A stretch of DNA of 35,876 nt. Source: Oleispira sp963933055 (GTDB lineage Bacteria > Pseudomonadota > Gammaproteobacteria > Pseudomonadales > Oceanobacteraceae). The stretch lies in contig CAWVSY010000039.1 of NCBI GenBank assembly GCA_963933055.1, forward strand, positions 1 to 35,876, read 5' to 3'. The notes beneath the pieces are model-generated. The model searched no databases, was not told the origin of the DNA, and saw nothing but the letters and a program-made list of their open reading frames with translations. Position 1 is the stretch's first letter. The number at the start of each line of letters is the position of its first letter. Positions 1-7,519 of the stretch are shown here, one piece after another. The position numbers and the translations under genes are program-made.

Positions 1-755
1 CCACCATCAACATTGATACACGCACCTGTAGTGTAGCTAGAAGCTTCAGACGCTAAATACAATACCGTTCCTGCCATTTCTTCTGGCACAGCAGAGCGCT
101 TCATTGGAATGTGCATAAGGGCTTGCTTCATAATGGCATCGTTTTTCGTTAATGCGCTGGCAAACTTAGTATCGGTTAAGCCTGGTAATAAAGCGTTCAC
201 ACGAATACCTTGTGGCGCACATTCTTTCGCAAAGGTTTTGGTCATCGCAATAACAGCGGATTTTGTAATGGAGTAGATGCCTTGGAAGTCGCCAGGAATA
301 ACGCCATTTACAGAAGCAACATTGATGATATTACCACCACCGTTTTTCTTCATGATCTTGCCAGCCGTAACCGACATAAAGAAATAGCCGCGAATATTCA
401 CATCTGTCGTTTTCTGAAATGCACTTAAATCGGTATCTAATACATGGCCGAAGTAAGGATTTGCCGCGGCGTTATTGACGAGAATATCTAATTTGCCGTG
501 CTTTTCTTCGATTTGTTTAAAGCAATTCTCGATTTGGTCCATTTCACCAATGTGACAAGCAATCGCTTCAGCACTACCCCCGGCTGCTGTAATTTGATCT
601 GCAACGGCTTGGCAGCCATCAATCTTGCGGCTAGAGACAATAACGTGAGCGCCGGCACTCGCCAATAATTTAGCAATGCCTTCACCAATCCCACGGCTTG
701 CGCCGGTTACTAGAGCGACTTTATCTTTTAAGCTGAATAGCGTTTCTACAGTCAT
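1..755 (-). CDS. SDR family NAD(P)-dependent oxidoreductase (3' end cut by window)
   Basis: The minus-strand frame opens with ATG at 753-755 and runs without a stop to the left edge, so about 251 residues are visible. It has the classical short-chain dehydrogenase signatures in order: the cofactor-binding TGASRGIG near residue 18, the NNAA motif near residue 90, an ASVNG segment carrying the catalytic serine, and YSITK with the catalytic Tyr and Lys. It ends near the window edge with the usual TTGACINVDGG strand. These are family-level assignments to a Rossmann-fold, cytoplasmic oxidoreductase; the substrate cannot be read from the sequence. AAGAGA lies just upstream of the ATG. The gene diverges from the urease operon, and nothing ties it to urea metabolism. 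It is missing only the last few residues. Confidence 0.9.
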   Translation of the reverse strand, partial: MTVETLFSLKDKVALVTGASRGIGEGIAKLLASAGAHVIVSSRKIDGCQAVADQITAAGGSAEAIACHIGEMDQIENCFKQIEEKHGKLDILVNNAAANPYFGHVLDTDLSAFQKTTDVNIRGYFFMSVTAGKIMKKNGGGNIINVASVNGVIPGDFQGIYSITKSAVIAMTKTFAKECAPQGIRVNALLPGLTDTKFASALTKNDAIMKQALMHIPMKRSAVPEEMAGTVLYLASEASSYTTGACINVDG

Positions 756-916
756 AATTTTATTCTCTTAGATGCATGCACTTGTAATAGCCGCCTCGCA
801 TAACATGGAGTGAGAGGCATTGAATAGACCCAGTTTAAGGAAAATTATTGGATTCATTAAATGAATAATATGGATTGATTAAAATTCATAATTCTTATCA
901 TAGTCATGCGAGGTGC

Positions 917-960
917 GCACTAATTTAGTGCCATTATTGAGTATTGCATTATTTGTGTGC
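917..960. promoter_or_regulatory. Two NtrC-like enhancer sites upstream of ureD
   Basis: A perfect dyad, GCACTAATTTAGTGC, lies at 917-931. It differs from the NtrC consensus GCACCA-N3-TGGTGC by one symmetrical substitution per half. A weaker copy, GCATTATTTGTGTGC, lies at 946-960. The centres are 29 bp apart and about 170 and 140 bp upstream of the predicted sigma-54 start, a usual enhancer position. Binding by NtrC is inferred from the match; the rest of 756-1119 is AT-rich with no gene visible on either strand. Confidence 0.6.
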
Positions 961-1067
961 ATTTATATTTTTTGTGCCGAATAAAATAGCGCTTAAAAAA
1001 TAAACGGCTAAAGCTGACAATCCTATTTTTAGGAAGGAAATGATTCATTTAGTCAGCTTTTACATAG

Positions 1068-1085
1068 TTGGCAAGGCCCTTGCTG
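1068..1085 (+). promoter_or_regulatory. Sigma-54 promoter of the urease operon
   Basis: TTGGCAAGGCCCTTGCTG carries the -24 GG (1070-1071) and -12 GC (1082-1083) separated by exactly 10 bases, in the TTGGCA...TTGC context of the RpoN consensus. The predicted transcription start is near 1095, which leaves a leader of about 25 nt holding GAAAGG before the ureD start at 1120. Confidence 0.75.
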
Positions 1086-1119
1086 TGCTCACTTAGAAAT
1101 TATTGAAAGGTAAGCATTT

Positions 1120-2001
1120 TTGCAACAGCAAGAACTCGATCCCAACCTACATTGGCTTGCGAACTACCAAGCACAGCTTGTGTATCTTGATGATAAAACG
1201 CGCTTGGGCAAAACGACCCACTTTGGACCTTTGCGTGTGCAGCGACCTTTTTATCCCGAAGGTAATTGTTGTGCGCACCTGTATTTGTTACACCCACCAG
1301 GGGGTTTGGTTGCGGGAGACTATTTAACCATTGGCTTGCACCTTCATCCACATGCACAAGCATTAATGACAACGCCTTCGGCAGGAAAAATTTATAACAA
1401 CATTACTGAGCGTAAACAATTTCAGAAAGTATCTCTGAACATAGAAGACAGCGCAGTGTTGGAGTGGATGCCACAAGAGACGTTGGTTTTTGATGGTGCG
1501 GAAGGTGAATTAATTACCGAAGTCGAACTGGCAGATAATGCTCAATTTATGGGCTGGGACATTGTTTGTTTGGGTCGTCCAAGTAGCGAAGACTGGTTTG
1601 AACGAGGCAGCGTAAGACAAGTACTTTCCATTAAACGAAATGGACAGCCATTATTTATTGAACGTAACTCGATCTCAGCGGCTAGCGACATTATGCAAGA
1701 TAAAGCTGGCCTTGCGCGCCAAGCGGTATTTGGTAGTTTTGTTTTAACCAACGAAACTGACCAGATTCCTGAACTCGATGAAGAGCAACGAGCAGCTTTA
1801 GAAAATTTGGCTGCGCTAACTGCCGAAACCGGGCAAGCAAAAGGCTTAGTTGCGGTGACGCATAAACCGGGTTTGGTGATTGTGCGTTATCTTGGCCCGT
1901 GTGCGGATAATGCGAAAAAAGTTTTTATAAAGTATTGGCAGTGGATGAGGCCTTTTGTAAATGGTCGCGAAGCGTGTGCTCCGAGAATTTGGAATACTTA
2001 G
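1120..2001 (+). CDS. ureD: Urease accessory protein UreD (UreH)
   Basis: UreD is the scaffold that binds apo-urease and, with UreF and UreG, routes nickel to the active site. The 293-residue product has the family landmarks HPPGGLVAGD (about residues 64-73), TTPSAGKIY (about 89-97), the WMPQETLVFDGA block (about 126-137) and GWDIVCLGRPSS. The start must be TTG at 1120: the in-frame stop TAA at 1111 rules out anything upstream, and GAAAGG lies 9 nt before the TTG. A weak start codon may keep the chaperone below the level of the structural subunits. It is the first gene after the sigma-54 promoter. A 191-bp gap holding a palindromic element separates it from ureA. Confidence 0.95.
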   Translation: MQQQELDPNLHWLANYQAQLVYLDDKTRLGKTTHFGPLRVQRPFYPEGNCCAHLYLLHPPGGLVAGDYLTIGLHLHPHAQALMTTPSAGKIYNNITERKQFQKVSLNIEDSAVLEWMPQETLVFDGAEGELITEVELADNAQFMGWDIVCLGRPSSEDWFERGSVRQVLSIKRNGQPLFIERNSISAASDIMQDKAGLARQAVFGSFVLTNETDQIPELDEEQRAALENLAALTAETGQAKGLVAVTHKPGLVIVRYLGPCADNAKKVFIKYWQWMRPFVNGREACAPRIWNT

Positions 2002-2036
2002 TCTTATAAATTAAAAGATAAGTAAGTACGCGATGA

Positions 2037-2137
2037 GTTCAGTTGGTTGATTTTTAAAGCCATCGATTTCATGGATGAAATCGTTGAGCGTACAGGGACG
2101 TATTTATAGCGTGCTGTAAAAAATTAACTAACTGAAC
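2037..2137. repeat. Nested palindromic element A (ureD-ureA gap)
   Basis: Outer arms at 2037-2055 and 2119-2137 pair over 19 positions with only two G-U wobbles. Inside are the hairpin GATTTCATGGATGAAATC (2065-2082) and the core GAGCGTACAGGGACGTATTT (2086-2105), which continues to AGCGT at 2112. The core matches element B at 23 of 27 positions, but the arms of the two elements are unrelated. The element sits inside the operon, so it should be transcribed and fold in the mRNA. Confidence 0.8.
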
Positions 2138-2192
2138 GAAATTAAGCGTACGGTTAATTAGAATTAATTAGATTTAATAAAAGGTGTAAATC

Positions 2193-2495
2193 ATGGAATT
2201 ATCGCCAAGAGAAAAAGATAAATTATTAATTTTTATGGCTGGAGAAGTTGCAGAAAGACGCCGCGCTCGTGGCGTAAAATTAAACTATCCAGAATGCATT
2301 GCCATTATTTCGTGTTTCATAATGGAAGGCGCTCGCGATGGTCGTACTGTGGCTGACTTAATGAATGCAGGCCGAGAAGTCATTTCACGCGATGAAGTAA
2401 TGGATGGTATTGAATCCATGATTCACGACGTGCAAGTAGAAGCAACATTTCCTGATGGCACCAAGCTAGTAACGGTTCATAACCCCATTGCCTAA
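2193..2495 (+). CDS. ureA: Urease subunit gamma
   Basis: This is the 100-residue gamma subunit of the (alpha-beta-gamma)3 urease, which hydrolyses urea to ammonia and carbamate in the cytoplasm. It begins with the family start MELSPREKDKLL and contains the typical RRRARGVKLNYPE stretch (about residues 22-34) and GARDGRTVADLM (about 46-57). It ends with FPDGTKLVTVHNPI, the usual C-terminal signature. The length is the family norm. AAGGTG precedes the ATG. ureB follows after 39 nt, and the three structural genes A, B and C are closely packed, unlike the accessory genes around them. Confidence 0.98.
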   Translation: MELSPREKDKLLIFMAGEVAERRRARGVKLNYPECIAIISCFIMEGARDGRTVADLMNAGREVISRDEVMDGIESMIHDVQVEATFPDGTKLVTVHNPIA

Positions 2496-2534
2496 TGGTA
2501 CTGAAAATAGATTGTGAAAAGGAAAAGTACAATT

Positions 2535-2849
2535 ATGATTCCAGGTGAAATAATTCCAGCCTCAGGGCCTGATAGTGATATTGAATTAAATGTTGGCCAA
2601 AAAATCTTAAGTGTAAAAGTTTCAAATTCGGGAGATCGTCCGATTCAAATTGGCTCACACTACCACTTTTTTGAAGCCAACCTTGCATTGCAGTTTGAAC
2701 GTGAAGCAACAAAAGGTTTTCGCTTAAACATAGCCGCTGGCACTGCCGTTCGTTTTGAACCAGGGCAAGTACGAGAAGTTGAATTGGTGGAATATGCCGG
2801 AACCAAAACCATTTATGGTTTCCGTGGTGACGTAATGGGCAAGCTATAA
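2535..2849 (+). CDS. ureB: Urease subunit beta
   Basis: This is the beta subunit of urease, 104 residues from ATG 2535. I chose this start because the family begins MIPGE. An in-frame GTG at 2514 would add seven basic residues not typical of UreB, and the only AAGGAA sequence lies between the two codons. Visible landmarks are MIPGEIIPASG, DRPIQIGSHYHFFEAN (about residues 35-50), RLNIAAGTAVRFEPG (about 63-77) and GFRGDVMG near the C-terminus. The subunit is not catalytic itself and packs against UreC. ureC starts 14 nt downstream. Confidence 0.97.
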   Translation: MIPGEIIPASGPDSDIELNVGQKILSVKVSNSGDRPIQIGSHYHFFEANLALQFEREATKGFRLNIAAGTAVRFEPGQVREVELVEYAGTKTIYGFRGDVMGKL

Positions 2850-2863
2850 AAGGGTAAAGAATA

Positions 2864-4579
2864 ATGGCTAAAATAGATCGCAGAACCTACGTTGATATGT
2901 ATGGCCCAACCGTAGGCGACAAAGTTCGCTTAGGGGATACAGAATTATTTATCTCACCCGAAAAAGACTTCACTGTTTATGGCGACGAAGTAAAATTTGG
3001 TGGCGGAAAAGTTATTCGTGATGGCATGGGGCAGAGTCAAGCTACTTCAGACAAAGTGCCAGACACAGTTATTACCAACGCACTTATTTTAGATGCTACA
3101 GGCATTATTAAAGCCGACGTTGCATTAAATGGTGGCTACATTCAAGCCATTGGTAAAGCGGGTAATCCCGATACTCAAGCCGGAGTCACTATTGAAGTTG
3201 GCCCAGGTACTGAAGTTATCGCGGGTGAAGGTCAGATTCTAACGGCCGGTGCAATTGATGCACACATACATTTTATTTGCCCACAGCAAGTAGAAGAAGC
3301 GTTAATGGCAGGTACTACTACCATGATTGGTGGTGGTACTGGGCCAGCAACAGGAACCAATGCAACGACTTGCACACCTGGGCCTTGGCACTTGGGTAAA
3401 ATGATGCAAGCGGTTGATGAACTGCCGATGAACTTTGGTTTTCTAGGAAAAGGAAACGCATCTTTACCCGAAGCATTAGAAGAACAATGTTTAGCGGGCG
3501 CAGTGGGATTAAAACTTCACGAAGATTGGGGCACAACCCCAGCATCGATTGATAACTGCTTAACCGTTGCTGAAAAGTATGATGTACAAGTAGCAATTCA
3601 TACCGATACATTAAACGAATCAGGTTTTGTTGAAGATACATTAGGCGCATTAAAAGGCCGCGTTATTCACACCTACCATACCGAAGGTGCCGGTGGTGGA
3701 CACGCGCCCGATATTATTAAAGCCTGTGGCGAATCAAACGTATTACCTTCGTCAACCAATCCAACACGCCCTTATACCGTGAATACGGTTGATGAACATT
3801 TGGACATGTTAATGGTATGCCATCACCTTGATCCAAATATTCCAGAAGACGTTGCCTTTGCTGATTCACGAATTCGTCGTGAAACGATTGCCGCTGAAGA
3901 TATTTTGCATGACCTTGGTGCGTTCTCAATGATCTCATCGGACTCTCAAGCGATGGGACGCGTTGGCGAAGTGATCACGCGTACTTGGCAAACCGCACAT
4001 AAAATGAAAGTACAGCGTGGACCTTTACCAGAAGACGAAAACTCTGAATTGGAAGGGTGTGATAACTTTCGTGCGCGTCGTTACATTGCAAAATATACCA
4101 TCAATCCCGCGATCACTCATGGCATCTCTGATCTAGTCGGTTCAATTGAAGTGGGTAAGTATGCCGATTTGGTTTTATGGAAACCGATGTTTTTTGGTAC
4201 CAAACCTTCATTAATTTTAAAAGGCGGCATGATCGCGGCAGCACCGATGGGTGATCCGAATGCGTCGATTCCAACACCTCAGCCTGTGCACTATCGTTTG
4301 ATGTTTGGCGCGATGGGGAAAGCAGTTTCGAAAACCAGTTTGACCTTCGTTTCAAAAGCGGCGATAGAACAAAATACGTTAGCGCATTTGGGATTAGATA
4401 AAGAATTGGTTGCGGTTAAAAACTGCCGTTCAATACGTAAGTGCGACATGGTATTAAATGATTATCAGCCTGTTGTTGAAGTTGATCCACAAACGTATGT
4501 GGTGAAAGCAGACGGTGTGGAATTGACGTGTGAGCCTGCGGAAGAACTTCCTATGGCACAGCGCTACTATTTATTTTAG
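2864..4579 (+). CDS. ureC: Urease subunit alpha (catalytic)
   Basis: This is the dinickel amidohydrolase subunit of urease, 571 residues. All active-site residues sit at the positions used in Klebsiella numbering: His134 and His136 in AHIHF, the carbamylated bridging Lys217 in GLKLHEDWG, His246 in AIHTDT, His272 in TYHTEG, the general acid His320 in MVCHHLD and Asp360 in MISSDSQAMG. The enzyme should therefore be active once loaded with nickel. GGTAAAG precedes the ATG. A gap of about 420 bp with two palindromic elements separates ureC from ureE. The operon makes ammonia for assimilation, as the adjoining urea transporter and ammonium genes suggest. Confidence 0.99.
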   Translation: MAKIDRRTYVDMYGPTVGDKVRLGDTELFISPEKDFTVYGDEVKFGGGKVIRDGMGQSQATSDKVPDTVITNALILDATGIIKADVALNGGYIQAIGKAGNPDTQAGVTIEVGPGTEVIAGEGQILTAGAIDAHIHFICPQQVEEALMAGTTTMIGGGTGPATGTNATTCTPGPWHLGKMMQAVDELPMNFGFLGKGNASLPEALEEQCLAGAVGLKLHEDWGTTPASIDNCLTVAEKYDVQVAIHTDTLNESGFVEDTLGALKGRVIHTYHTEGAGGGHAPDIIKACGESNVLPSSTNPTRPYTVNTVDEHLDMLMVCHHLDPNIPEDVAFADSRIRRETIAAEDILHDLGAFSMISSDSQAMGRVGEVITRTWQTAHKMKVQRGPLPEDENSELEGCDNFRARRYIAKYTINPAITHGISDLVGSIEVGKYADLVLWKPMFFGTKPSLILKGGMIAAAPMGDPNASIPTPQPVHYRLMFGAMGKAVSKTSLTFVSKAAIEQNTLAHLGLDKELVAVKNCRSIRKCDMVLNDYQPVVEVDPQTYVVKADGVELTCEPAEELPMAQRYYLF

Positions 4580-4642
4580 AAATGATACTTATGAAATTAT
4601 TGAAGATCGGTTAATGAAATATCTTCTTAAGTAGAGTCAATC

Positions 4643-4730
4643 GATCATTTTTTCAGCCGCCGAATCGAATGGGCACATCCCTGTGCCAGCGATTCTACGC
4701 AACATCCTGTTGCTGCTAAGAAAAAATATC
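4643..4730. repeat. Palindromic element D (ureC-ureE gap), inverted relative to A-C
   Basis: Outer arms at 4643-4657 (GATCATTTTTTCAGC) and 4715-4730 are complementary with one bulge and few mismatches. Inside, GAATCG/CGATTC (4662-4667, 4690-4695) encloses GGCACA-TCCC-TGTGCC (4672-4687). The second hairpin is GCAACA-TCC-TGTTGC (4699-4713). On the minus strand the loops read CAGGGATG and CAGGATG, the core motif of the other elements in the reverse orientation. Confidence 0.65.
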
Positions 4731-4839
4731 TTTTGCCTCTACAGCTAATAGTACTGGTTGATTATAAAAAAGCTTAATTATAAAAAGCCGTCGTATTTAT
4801 TTGATAGCCTGAGAGTTGAAAATTAAAAAAGAGCTATGG

Positions 4840-4950
4840 GTGAAATATTGGGCGTATCAGCTGAAGTGGCGTCAAATTGCATGGATGCAATTTTCGAGCT
4901 TACAGGGATGTATTCACAGCGTCCCGAAGATGATATACCCAATAATTCAC
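4840..4950. repeat. Nested palindromic element B (ureC-ureE gap)
   Basis: Outer arms at 4840-4859 and 4931-4950 match as inverted repeats at 17 of 20 positions. Inside are the perfect palindrome AAATTGCATGGATGCAATTT (4874-4893) and the core GAGCTTACAGGGATGTATTC (4896-4915), which continues to AGCGT at 4922. The layout is the same as element A: arm, CATGGATG hairpin, CAGGGATG core, arm. The rest of the 4580-4998 gap is AT-rich and shows no gene. Confidence 0.8.
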
Positions 4951-4998
4951 TTGAGACAATGTAAAGTAACGGCGTTATAAAATTTGGTAGAGAATATA

Positions 4999-5583
4999 GT
5001 GATTAAAATTATAGAAAAAATTCTTCATCCAAGCGGTGAAGAAATTATTAAAGACAGCATTTGCTTGCCGTTTGATGAGCGTAAGCGTGGGCGTTTCAAA
5101 ACCCAAACCATCACTGGCCAAGAAGTTGGCATCATGATCGATCGCGGTGAAGTGATGCGTGGAGATACCTTGATGCGTTGCGATCAAGGTGATGTTTATA
5201 AAATCATCGCGGCCGATGAAGTCGTAACGACCGCCACAACTGATGATCCAACACTATTTGCTCGTGGCTGTTATCACCTAGGCAATCGCCACGTTGCACT
5301 ACAAGTTGGTGATGGTTGGTTGCGTTATCAAAACGATTACGTGCTTGATGATATGTTGATCCAGCTTGGTCTAAAGGTCATACATGAACCAGCTCCGTTC
5401 GAACCAGAAAATGGTGCCTACGGTGATCACGGCGGTCACTCTCATGGCGACGATGATTATGTTCACCCAGACATAAATGCTCATAGCCACTCCCATGACG
5501 ACAGTCATGAGCACAGCCACTCGCACGACCATAGCCATTCGCACAGTCACGATCATTCACATAGTCATAAGCATGATCACTAA
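4999..5583 (+). CDS. ureE: Urease accessory protein UreE, nickel metallochaperone with His-rich tail
   Basis: UreE carries Ni2+ and delivers it to UreG for urease maturation. The N-terminal domain is visible (MIKIIEKIL, then LPFDERKRGRF and a GxEVGIMIDRGEVMRGD-type block). The metal-binding domain follows, with GCYHLGNRHVALQVGDGWLRY and the central histidine pair. The last 55 or so residues hold 20 histidines in alternating HSHSHDH runs, an unusually long nickel-buffering tail. I prefer GTG 4999, with AGAG six bases before it. An in-frame TTG at 4984 has no ribosome binding site and would add five residues. The stop is followed after one base by the ureF ATG, so the two are translationally coupled. 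Confidence 0.95.
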   Translation: MIKIIEKILHPSGEEIIKDSICLPFDERKRGRFKTQTITGQEVGIMIDRGEVMRGDTLMRCDQGDVYKIIAADEVVTTATTDDPTLFARGCYHLGNRHVALQVGDGWLRYQNDYVLDDMLIQLGLKVIHEPAPFEPENGAYGDHGGHSHGDDDYVHPDINAHSHSHDDSHEHSHSHDHSHSHSHDHSHSHKHDH

Positions 5584-5584
5584 T

Positions 5585-6271
5585 ATGCAGAGCAATTGTA
5601 CGCAGACGACTAGCTTATTAAATTTACTGCACATCTCTAGCCCAGCGCTACCAATCGGAGCTTTCGCTTACTCCCAAGGTTTGGAATACACCTTGGAAGC
5701 AGGTTGGTGCAAAAAAGCTGACGATGTTGAGCAGTGGATTAAAAGCGTTATGACTCATGGTCTTGGTGGCGTTGATTTACCGATATTAAAAAGATTACAT
5801 CAAGCTTGGTCTAAAAATGACAAACAAGTACTGCGATATTGGAACGCAACGTTATTGGCTTTTCGAGAAACAAAAGAACTGTATTTAGAAGACATTCAAG
5901 TCGGTGATGCGTTTAAGCAGTGGCATAAAAGTCAATCGGCTGAATACTTGGCTGAGTTAGAGTTAATTGATAAACCAACCGTTGCCAGCATGTATGCATT
6001 GAATGCGGTGATTAAAGGCTTAACGGTTAAAGAATGCTTGATTGGTTTTGTCTGGGCTTGGTTAGAAAATCAAATCACCGCCGCGAGTAAAGCGATGCCA
6101 ATGGGGCAGACAGACGGACAAAATATTATCCGCCACTTGATTCCAGAAATTGAAGCAGTCATCGAGAAATCGATGCAACTAGAAGATGATGAAATAGGAT
6201 CAGGCCTTGTCGGGTTATCCATGTCATCGGCGTTACATGAAAATCAGTATTCACGACTGTTTAGATCGTGA
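5585..6271 (+). CDS. ureF: Urease accessory protein UreF
   Basis: UreF is the helical protein that bridges UreD and UreG in the nickel-insertion complex and gates GTP hydrolysis by UreG. The 228-residue product carries the family signature ISSPALPIGAFAYSQGLE near the N-terminus. It also has ETKELYLEDIQVG (about residues 97-109) and the C-terminal LVGLSMSSALHENQYSRLFRS. The frame stays open upstream to 5477 through the His-tail codons of ureE. The start must be ATG 5585, because the UreF homology begins there and it follows the ureE stop by one base. It has no strong ribosome binding site, consistent with coupling to ureE. Confidence 0.96.
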   Translation: MQSNCTQTTSLLNLLHISSPALPIGAFAYSQGLEYTLEAGWCKKADDVEQWIKSVMTHGLGGVDLPILKRLHQAWSKNDKQVLRYWNATLLAFRETKELYLEDIQVGDAFKQWHKSQSAEYLAELELIDKPTVASMYALNAVIKGLTVKECLIGFVWAWLENQITAASKAMPMGQTDGQNIIRHLIPEIEAVIEKSMQLEDDEIGSGLVGLSMSSALHENQYSRLFRS

Positions 6272-6297
6272 GTATATTTATAAATTTAATAAGACCA

Positions 6298-6425
6298 CTC
6301 GCTGTGTATTGATGTTAGGTGTTTTCTTTAAGGCCATCTGAGGCATGGAAGCCGAAGCTGAGTCTCCATGGATGGATTTACGACGGGCCATAAAAGGAAA
6401 TACCTAATGTTGATACGAAAGCGAG
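6298..6425. repeat. Nested palindromic element C (ureF-ureG gap)
   Basis: The left arm 6298-6335 (CTCGCTGTGTATTGATGTTA then GGTGTTTTCTTTAAGGCC) pairs with the right arm 6386-6425 over nearly 40 positions with scattered mismatches and wobbles. Inside are GGC-ATGGAA-GCC (6342-6353) and the core GAGTCTCCATGGATGGATTT (6360-6379), which continues to ACGACG at 6385. That core matches the element B core at 18 of 26 positions. The arms are not related to those of A or B. Confidence 0.75.
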
Positions 6426-6460
6426 TTTAATAAACCAATTTAAAACGTAGTAGGCATAAA

Positions 6461-7102
6461 ATGACAACACAACAAACATTACGCGTGGGCGTTGGTGGCC
6501 CAGTAGGGTCAGGTAAAACTGCACTATTAACAACCTTGTGCAAAGTAATGAAAGATACCTACAACATCGCTGTTGTAACCAACGATATCTATACCAAAGA
6601 AGATGCACAGTTTTTAACGCGCAACGAAGCGCTAGAAGCTGATCGTATTATCGGTGTAGAAACCGGCGGTTGCCCACATACCGCCATTCGTGAAGATGCA
6701 TCCATGAACCTTGCAGCCGTTAAAGAATTATCCGATCGCCACGAAGGTTTAGAAATGGTTTTGGTCGAATCGGGTGGTGATAACTTATCAGCAACCTTTA
6801 GCCCAGAACTTTCAGACTTAACCTTATACGTGATCGACGTATCGGCTGGCGATAAAATTCCACGCAAAGGTGGTCCTGGCATTACCAAATCTGATTTGTT
6901 AATTATCAATAAAGTCGACCTTGCGCCAATTGTTGGAGCTTCTTTAGAAGTAATGGATCGAGATGCGAAGAAAATGCGTGGCGAACGACCGTTCGTATTC
7001 TCAAATTTAAAAAGTGGCCAAGGGGTGCAAGAAATTGTTCGCTTCATTATCGAGCAAGGCATGTTGCGTGATACCGATTTAATGAAAGAAAAAACGGAAT
7101 AA
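6461..7102 (+). CDS. ureG: Urease accessory GTPase UreG
   Basis: UreG is the SIMIBI-class GTPase that accepts nickel from UreE and hands it to urease with UreD and UreF. The 213-residue product has the P-loop GPVGSGKT at residues 13-20 and the nickel-binding Cys71-Pro72-His73 motif in ETGGCPHTAIRED. The SGGDNLSATFSPEL switch region, the DVSAGDKIPRKGGPGI segment and the guanine-specificity motif INKVDLAP follow. Length and motif order are typical. It is the last gene of the operon, separated from ureF by a 189-bp gap with palindromic element C and followed by a terminator. Confidence 0.98.
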   Translation: MTTQQTLRVGVGGPVGSGKTALLTTLCKVMKDTYNIAVVTNDIYTKEDAQFLTRNEALEADRIIGVETGGCPHTAIREDASMNLAAVKELSDRHEGLEMVLVESGGDNLSATFSPELSDLTLYVIDVSAGDKIPRKGGPGITKSDLLIINKVDLAPIVGASLEVMDRDAKKMRGERPFVFSNLKSGQGVQEIVRFIIEQGMLRDTDLMKEKTE

Positions 7103-7119
7103 ATTTTTCTTTTTGCTCC

Positions 7120-7158
7120 AAATTTGGGCAGGTAAATAATATTACCTGCTCAAATTTT
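7120..7158 (+). terminator. Hairpin terminator after ureG
   Basis: A 16-bp stem with one G-U pair (7120-7135 with 7142-7157) encloses the loop ATAATA and runs into a short T tract (7155-7158). It starts 17 bases after the ureG stop and would end the urease transcript before the separate urt promoter. Confidence 0.65.
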
Positions 7159-7268
7159 CATATAACCTTACATACAGTCTTTATTTATTAATTATTACCC
7201 TCTAAAAAATCAATTTGTCCACTTTGATAATTTCCGAAATTAAATAGCCATCTCTTTATTTTCTAATT

Positions 7269-7316
7269 GCACCAAATAAATGCACCTTTATATTATTAAC
7301 GATATTTTCTGGTGCA
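7269..7316. promoter_or_regulatory. NtrC-like half-dyads upstream of urtA
   Basis: GCACCAAATAAATGC (7269-7283) has a perfect left half of the NtrC dyad and a weak right half. The stretch 7301-7315 has a perfect right half, TGGTGC, and no left half. The two windows start exactly 32 bp apart, about three helical turns, and lie roughly 160 and 130 bp before the predicted start. The arrangement suggests paired weak NtrC sites. The rest of 7103-7519 is AT-rich without a gene. Confidence 0.4.
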
Positions 7317-7409
7317 AATAAAAATTATAAATCAATCTCTGAAAAAATAACCACATAAAAAATCAATAAAAACTCCCTGAGACCCTTTAGTTATCAGTGT
7401 TTTATAAAG

Positions 7410-7427
7410 TTGGTATAGCCTTTGCTT
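7410..7427 (+). promoter_or_regulatory. Sigma-54 promoter of the urt operon
   Basis: TTGGTATAGCCTTTGCTT has GG at 7412-7413 and GC at 7424-7425 with exactly 10 bases between, and the TTTGCT context of the -12 element. The transcript would start near 7437, giving a leader of about 83 nt before urtA. Confidence 0.7.
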
Positions 7428-7519
7428 TAGTCCGATCAGTTACACAAAAAATAAACCGCTAATAAATTATTCAATAATTTAGACAGTGTTAATAATCAGA
7501 AATGAGAAGGACTTAGATA

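Noticed and set aside
1103..1327. 74-codon plus-strand frame overlapping the ureD start
   Set aside because: Out of frame with ureD and Cys/Ile-rich without a domain; a shadow frame.
5477..5584. N-terminal extension of ureF through the His-tail codons
   Set aside because: It is the +1 frame of the UreE tail, rich in Thr, Ile and Met, and UreF homology begins only at ATG 5585.
6589..7062. 157-codon frame antisense to ureG
   Set aside because: A long antisense shadow of a conserved coding sequence; it has no ribosome binding site or recognisable domain.
7321..7380. Possible IHF site (AATCAA...) between the NtrC sites and the sigma-54 promoter of urtA
   Set aside because: IHF bending would be expected there, but the TTR half is missing in each candidate; AT-rich DNA gives many chance partial matches.
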